NCBI RefSeq assembly: GCF_019654915.1
Contig: NZ_BPET01000046.1
Span: 1 to 47,607, forward strand
Direction: 5' to 3'
DNA from: Shewanella sp. MBTL60-007
GTDB taxonomy: Bacteria > Pseudomonadota > Gammaproteobacteria > Enterobacterales > Shewanellaceae
Length of the DNA: 47,607 nucleotides
The translations under genes were made by a program, and so were the position numbers. This document shows, piece by piece, positions 44,396 to 47,607 of the stretch. Below the pieces are notes generated by a model, which had not been told where the DNA came from, searched no databases, and saw only the letters and a program-made list of their open reading frames with translations. Within the stretch, counting starts at the first letter, position 1, and every line of letters starts with the position of its first letter.

Positions 44396-44422
44396 AAAAA
44401 GCCTGCTATCGCAGGCTTTTTT
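44396..44422 (+). terminator. Terminator after pta
   Basis: The stem AAAGCCTGC/GCAGGCTTT has a TATC loop and a T-run, with A residues before the stem. It is a strong intrinsic terminator. Confidence 0.9.
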
Positions 44423-44695
44423 GTATCTATCGCAAACGTATTCGTTACTGATAAGTTGAGCTAGCATAATGATGAGCATCATAGCTATAAAGCTACGTTC
44501 ATCACCTCCCCCACTACACTGTTTCCCCCTAAGAGGTGGTTACACAGAAGCGTTGAACTTGCTTTATTCCATGCCCCCACAAACCTTGCGCCTCGCAAAC
44601 CTGTTAAACACTACTAGCTAATCATATCTCTTATGCAAAAAGCTAAGGTGAAATTTGTCCATAAGACTCGGGGCAGTCCACGTTAGAAAATACAA
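44423..44695. other. Intergenic region between pta and the exporter gene
   Basis: No gene was found. There is a short palindrome ATGATG-AG-CATCAT near 44469-44482. No terminator is obvious for the minus-strand exporter, and there is no immunity or membrane-fusion gene here. Confidence 0.4.
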
Positions 44696-46783
44696 CTAAT
44701 AATTCCTTAGCAAACCATTAGTATTTAAATTATAAACTTTATCCACATGCTCCAAGGTCGATTCCCTGTGGGTAACAATAATTCTTGTAACAGGAAGGCG
44801 ATCAATACTTGCATTAACTCGTTGCTCATTATCAAAATCCAAGTTACTTGTGGCTTCATCTAATACTAATATGTAAGGTCTTTGGTAAATCGCTCTTGCC
44901 AATAAAACTCGTTGTACTTGTCCACCAGATAATTGAACTCCCATATCTCCAATTAAAGTCTGGTATGCCATAGGTAGCGCTTCAATTTCATTATGTATTG
45001 ATGCAAGTTTACATGATTGCTCAACTTTCAAAGGATCATACACTTCATCAAAAAATGAAATGTTGTCGGCTAAAGTTCCTGATAATAAAGTATCATTTTG
45101 CATAACGCTGCCAACTAGTTTCCTATATTTTACCAAACCAATTTTTCTGATATCAACACAATCAAATAATACTCGTCCTGTCGTCGGCTCTAGTAAACCT
45201 AAAATTATTTTTAACAACGTCGTTTTACCGCTTCCTGAAACCCCTGTTATCGCAATATTGTCACCAAATTCAATAGTAAGATTTACATTTTCAAACAATA
45301 CCGGAGATTTAGCCCCGTATCTAAAGCTAATGTTTTCAAGCTCGATACGCCCAGCCACTTTATTTGCGAGCCCCAAGCCCTTACGATTAGCCTCTGTCGA
45401 TTCCAGAGCGATATCCGATAGCCTAGATAGGTGAATATCCAGCATTTTGAATGAAACAAAGCTATCTATCAGACCGCTAACTCTTGAAGAAAATTGACCT
45501 TTATATGCAATAAAAGCCATCATCATTCCTATTGATAGAACTCCTTCCATTACAAAGTTGGCAGCCAAATAGATAACAAGCATATTTTCAACGGCAAGCA
45601 CTATGGTATTAACCGATGAAAAGCCTAGGGACCACAAAGACCCCCTTATCCCTAAATTAACCACATCCGAATATAGAGACAGCCATTCATTTTTACGTTT
45701 GTCTTCATGCCCGTGTAATCGTATCGCTTGAATCGAGCGAACTCCTTCAAGAAAAAAACTATCTTCCTTTGCTGATGCAGCAATGAATTCCTCAGAGTTC
45801 CGCTTAAATGGGCGATAGAAGGCCCACCTTAGAAGTGCATATATCAAAACAGCCAAAATTGCTATAAATGTCAGTTTTGGACTATATACGTACATCATAA
45901 TCAACGTTGTCATCACCATTAATCCGTCTAGCACTACGCTGACAAACGTTGAAGTAATAAAAGACTGAATAGCACTTTGAGAGCCAAAACGGCTGACAAT
46001 ATCACCAATATGGCGCTTTTCAAACCAAGTTATTGGCAACCTAATTAAATGAGAAAACAGCCCAGAGCTCCACTGGATATTTAGGTGACTTTGTATATGT
46101 AAACCAATTAAGTCTCGTAAAATACTGGTTACGAGTGATACAACTGCCACCATTAAAAAGGCAATAAACAACAGCACAAGTAGCTCTCTATCTTGATTGA
46201 CTATCACATCGTCAATAACCAATTGCATGTAGTAAGGTGAAGCGAGAGCAAAAAGCTGCAACAGTGCAGAAGCCACAAATATTTTGAATAGCCCCGATTT
46301 CAAACCCACACTAGCTTTCCAAAAAGGGCTTAATCTTAAACCTGAAACTCGTGACTCTTTAGTGAAATTAACTGTAGGAAAAAACTCCACAGCTATTCCT
46401 GTATAATGTTTTTTAAACTCTTCAATAGAGTAAGTTATCTTGCCAATAGCTGGGTCATGAATAACAACAGATTGCTTACGGTATTTTGTTAAAACAACGA
46501 AGTGATTCAAATCCCAATGTAAAACACAGGGTAAACGAAGTTGACCAAGCTCGCTGACAGCAGCCTGCAATGGTCTGGAGTCTAACTCAATCCGCTCGGC
46601 ATACTCACATAGTGTCCGAACAGACATACCTGACTCACTATAACCAAGCTCTTTTCTTAAAGTAATCAAGTTAGTTTTTCGCTGATAAAAACTTGATATC
46701 ATTGCAAGGCAGGCTATCCCACACTCGCTACTTTCAGACTGGTAAATGACAGGGCATTTTTTTGTTGTCAAAAGGGAAAACAT
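44696..46783 (-). CDS. Peptidase C39 ABC exporter for a double-glycine peptide
   Basis: The 695-residue protein has the bacteriocin-exporter layout. The N-terminal C39 peptidase (1-130) carries the catalytic Cys21 (SSECGIACLAM), His94 (DLNHFVVL) and Asp110 (IHDPAIGK). A six-helix ABC membrane domain (about 160-440) and a nucleotide-binding domain (about 475-690) follow, with Walker A GVSGSGKTTLLK, signature LSGGQ and Walker B ILVLDEATSNLD. All catalytic residues are present, so it should cleave the leader after Gly-Gly and export the core peptide. The gene begins 90 bases after the 125-residue precursor on the same strand. In Gram-negative systems such as colicin V a membrane-fusion protein and TolC assist; no fusion gene is in the window. 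Confidence 0.92.
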   Translation of the reverse strand: MFSLLTTKKCPVIYQSESSECGIACLAMISSFYQRKTNLITLRKELGYSESGMSVRTLCEYAERIELDSRPLQAAVSELGQLRLPCVLHWDLNHFVVLTKYRKQSVVIHDPAIGKITYSIEEFKKHYTGIAVEFFPTVNFTKESRVSGLRLSPFWKASVGLKSGLFKIFVASALLQLFALASPYYMQLVIDDVIVNQDRELLVLLFIAFLMVAVVSLVTSILRDLIGLHIQSHLNIQWSSGLFSHLIRLPITWFEKRHIGDIVSRFGSQSAIQSFITSTFVSVVLDGLMVMTTLIMMYVYSPKLTFIAILAVLIYALLRWAFYRPFKRNSEEFIAASAKEDSFFLEGVRSIQAIRLHGHEDKRKNEWLSLYSDVVNLGIRGSLWSLGFSSVNTIVLAVENMLVIYLAANFVMEGVLSIGMMMAFIAYKGQFSSRVSGLIDSFVSFKMLDIHLSRLSDIALESTEANRKGLGLANKVAGRIELENISFRYGAKSPVLFENVNLTIEFGDNIAITGVSGSGKTTLLKIILGLLEPTTGRVLFDCVDIRKIGLVKYRKLVGSVMQNDTLLSGTLADNISFFDEVYDPLKVEQSCKLASIHNEIEALPMAYQTLIGDMGVQLSGGQVQRVLLARAIYQRPYILVLDEATSNLDFDNEQRVNASIDRLPVTRIIVTHRESTLEHVDKVYNLNTNGLLRNY

Positions 46784-46829
46784 TACATTCCAAAACCAAT
46801 ACTTTTCTACTAAAAGAGTTAAGCTCTTT

Positions 46830-46866
46830 AAACTACTGTGAATGGCTTAAAGAGCTTTATTGAATA
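46830..46866 (-). promoter_or_regulatory. Hairpin between precursor and exporter genes
   Basis: The arms AAGCTCTTTAA and TTAAAGAGCTT pair perfectly over 11 bp, with a loop of about 15 bases. On the minus strand it lies just past the precursor stop with only a weak T-rich tract after it. It could let most transcripts end after the precursor while some read into the exporter gene. Confidence 0.55.
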
Positions 46867-46873
46867 TCAATAA

Positions 46874-47251
46874 CTAGAATGGCAATAAACTCTTGGGCCA
46901 ACTACTCCCTCCACCCAAATTCCCCCCTCTGGAGAAAGGAGACGGCCAATACCGATTAAGCCCTGATGGCATGCCAGATTCACTTGGGGAGCCAGCCGGG
47001 TAACCTGGTCGATTATTACATGCGTCAGTTACGGCACTACCAACTATTGTTCCAGCAGCTGCTGCCCCGCCAATAGTGATAGGGTTAGAACCACCTACTG
47101 AAGCAACAGCCCCTCCAGCAATAGCGCCTAATGCTGCGCAACCAGGTGAGCCACTTCCGGAAGTAACAGCTGCACCAACAGCTCCACCGACAACATTACT
47201 GACTCCCCCCCCGCAAATAATATCTTGTTCTTGTTTACTTAGTTCTTTCAT
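46874..47251 (-). CDS. Class II microcin-like precursor with double-glycine leader
   Basis: The 125-residue product begins MKELSKQEQDIICGG, a double-glycine leader (pattern ELSxxExxxVxGG), with cleavage expected after Gly15; Gly16 makes the exact site ambiguous. The core (about 110 residues) is very rich in Gly, Ala, Val and Ser. It holds three GGA-type segments (VVGGAVGAA, AIAGGAVAS and TIGGAAAAG) and only two cysteines, Cys38 and Cys78, suited to one disulfide. The tail (79-125) is different: Pro/Ser/Gly with Trp102 and Trp118 in YWPSPF and SWPKSL, ending LLPF. The shape recalls colicin V, but the sequence is not one I recognise. AAGGAG precedes the ATG. The C39 exporter gene follows, and a Fur-like box precedes it. 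Confidence 0.82.
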   Translation of the reverse strand: MKELSKQEQDIICGGGVSNVVGGAVGAAVTSGSGSPGCAALGAIAGGAVASVGGSNPITIGGAAAAGTIVGSAVTDACNNRPGYPAGSPSESGMPSGLNRYWPSPFSRGGNLGGGSSWPKSLLPF

Positions 47252-47607
47252 TTTACTTCTCCTTGGTAATCATTATTTTTATGTGTATTGAATAAATACA
47301 TAACGCCTTTACAAGGCAACACCAACCAACACACATTTAATGATAATCATTTAAAATAAACAAATTAACTATTTGTAACCAAATACATTCCATTGCGGAA
47401 TGCATACCACATAAAAATAAACTGCACTTAACACCGTTATTAATAGTGGCTTTCCAAAACATAAAACAAGCCCTTATTTATAACTGCACTCACCTCCTTA
47501 AGTTTTATCACGACCGCCTTATTTAATTACATCTCAAACCATATTTATAAACATAAGCAAACTCAACAAAAGAAAAAATAACAAGCGGAATACAAAACAA
47601 ATTTATA
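47252..47607 (-). promoter_or_regulatory. Upstream region of the microcin-like gene
   Basis: No supported gene. The 5' leader holds a short hairpin GCCTT-TAC-AAGGC at 47304-47316. A possible promoter on the minus strand is TTGTTT (47358-47363), 17 bases, TTAAAT (47335-47340). Farther up, a hairpin CATTCC/GGAATG lies near 47387-47404. A strong ribosome-binding-like AAGGAGGTGA near 47490-47500 (minus strand) leads only to a frame of about 20 codons. The window ends at 47607. Confidence 0.4.
47335..47354. promoter_or_regulatory. Candidate Fur box before the microcin-like gene
   Basis: The core AATGATAATCATT (47339-47351) matches the centre of the 19-bp Fur consensus GATAATGATAATCATTATC perfectly, and about 14 of 19 positions match overall. 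It lies 88-100 bases before the precursor start codon and overlaps the spacer and -10 of the possible promoter, so iron-replete repression is expected. Confidence 0.65.

Noticed and set aside
44430..44690. Possible insertion-sequence remnant or repeat after pta
   Set aside because: I see no transposase-like frame, terminal repeats or second copy in the window.
47261..47276. AATCATTAT near the microcin start as a second Fur box
   Set aside because: Only one half matches the consensus and the other side is a T-run; the strong box at 47339-47351 suffices.
47076..47291. Plus-strand frame opposite the microcin-like gene (71 residues, hydrophobic end), considered as an antisense immunity protein
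   Set aside because: Its Pro/Ala-rich half is the mirror of the Gly/Ala-rich codons on the other strand, and no ribosome binding site precedes it. It looks like a shadow frame.
47480..47500. AAGGAGGTGA on the minus strand as the start of a small upstream gene
   Set aside because: The following frame has only about 20 codons, so a gene is not supported.
1..47607. CRISPR arrays, rRNA, tRNA, integrase or att sites
   Set aside because: No regularly spaced repeats, no rRNA or cloverleaf segments and no integrase-like frames were seen on either strand by reading.

Overview
The window looks like a chromosomal segment of a marine gammaproteobacterium close to Shewanella. The evidence is the order focA / pflB-pflA / yfbV / ackA-pta, the smc-zipA-ligA block with cysZ divergent from smc, near-full-length matches to E. 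coli-type proteins (LigA, CysK, PflB, PflA, AckA, Pta), and moderate GC. This genus call is inferred from remembered families and gene order; no search was run. I see no rRNA, tRNA, CRISPR array or intact insertion sequence.

Layout. (1) 1-2400 is a scar of a Mu-like prophage: a frameshifted small gene, the C-terminal half of a gpG-type virion morphogenesis protein, and between them on the opposite strand a two-helix membrane protein resembling putative phage abortive infection proteins. (2) 2577-7466 holds a PP2C phosphatase without a kinase partner, a DsbA-like oxidoreductase with a CSYC active site, a YeeZ-like NAD(P)-binding protein, an HD-GYP protein, an orphan small-RNA candidate at 6788-6985 and a DUF2919 membrane protein. 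(3) 7645-15123 is housekeeping: ligA, zipA and smc on the minus strand and cysZ divergent. (4) 15364-24740 holds a DUF5916 outer-membrane protein, a REC-REC-GGDEF regulator, an RDD membrane protein, cysK, and a TetR regulator divergent from a methyltransferase and a TehA/TDT-family transporter. (5) 25245-32630 holds a TonB-dependent receptor, a YfcC-type carrier, yhdT-panF and a LysR regulator. (6) 32679-44373 is the mixed-acid fermentation block: a FocA-like channel fused to CBS domains, a DUF3360 membrane protein, pflB, pflA, yfbV, ackA and pta. (7) 44696-47607 is a microcin-like locus: a 125-residue double-glycine precursor preceded by a Fur-box-like palindrome, and a C39-peptidase ABC exporter.

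How the genes work together. PflB, activated by PflA, makes formate and acetyl-CoA from pyruvate. Pta and AckA turn acetyl-CoA into acetate and ATP, and FocA moves formate. The DUF3360 gene and pflB each carry the same perfect 17-bp palindrome (AATTGGTCTTACCAATT), at the same distance from an extended -10 element. It matches the operator known for the pyruvate sensor PdhR, so I infer that the uncharacterised transporter belongs to the pyruvate/formate regulon.

The best candidates for something undescribed are the iron-linked microcin locus at the right edge, the PdhR-box-paired DUF3360 transporter, the FocA-CBS fusion and the orphan structured RNA. The window ends upstream of the microcin promoter, so an immunity or membrane-fusion gene could lie just outside.
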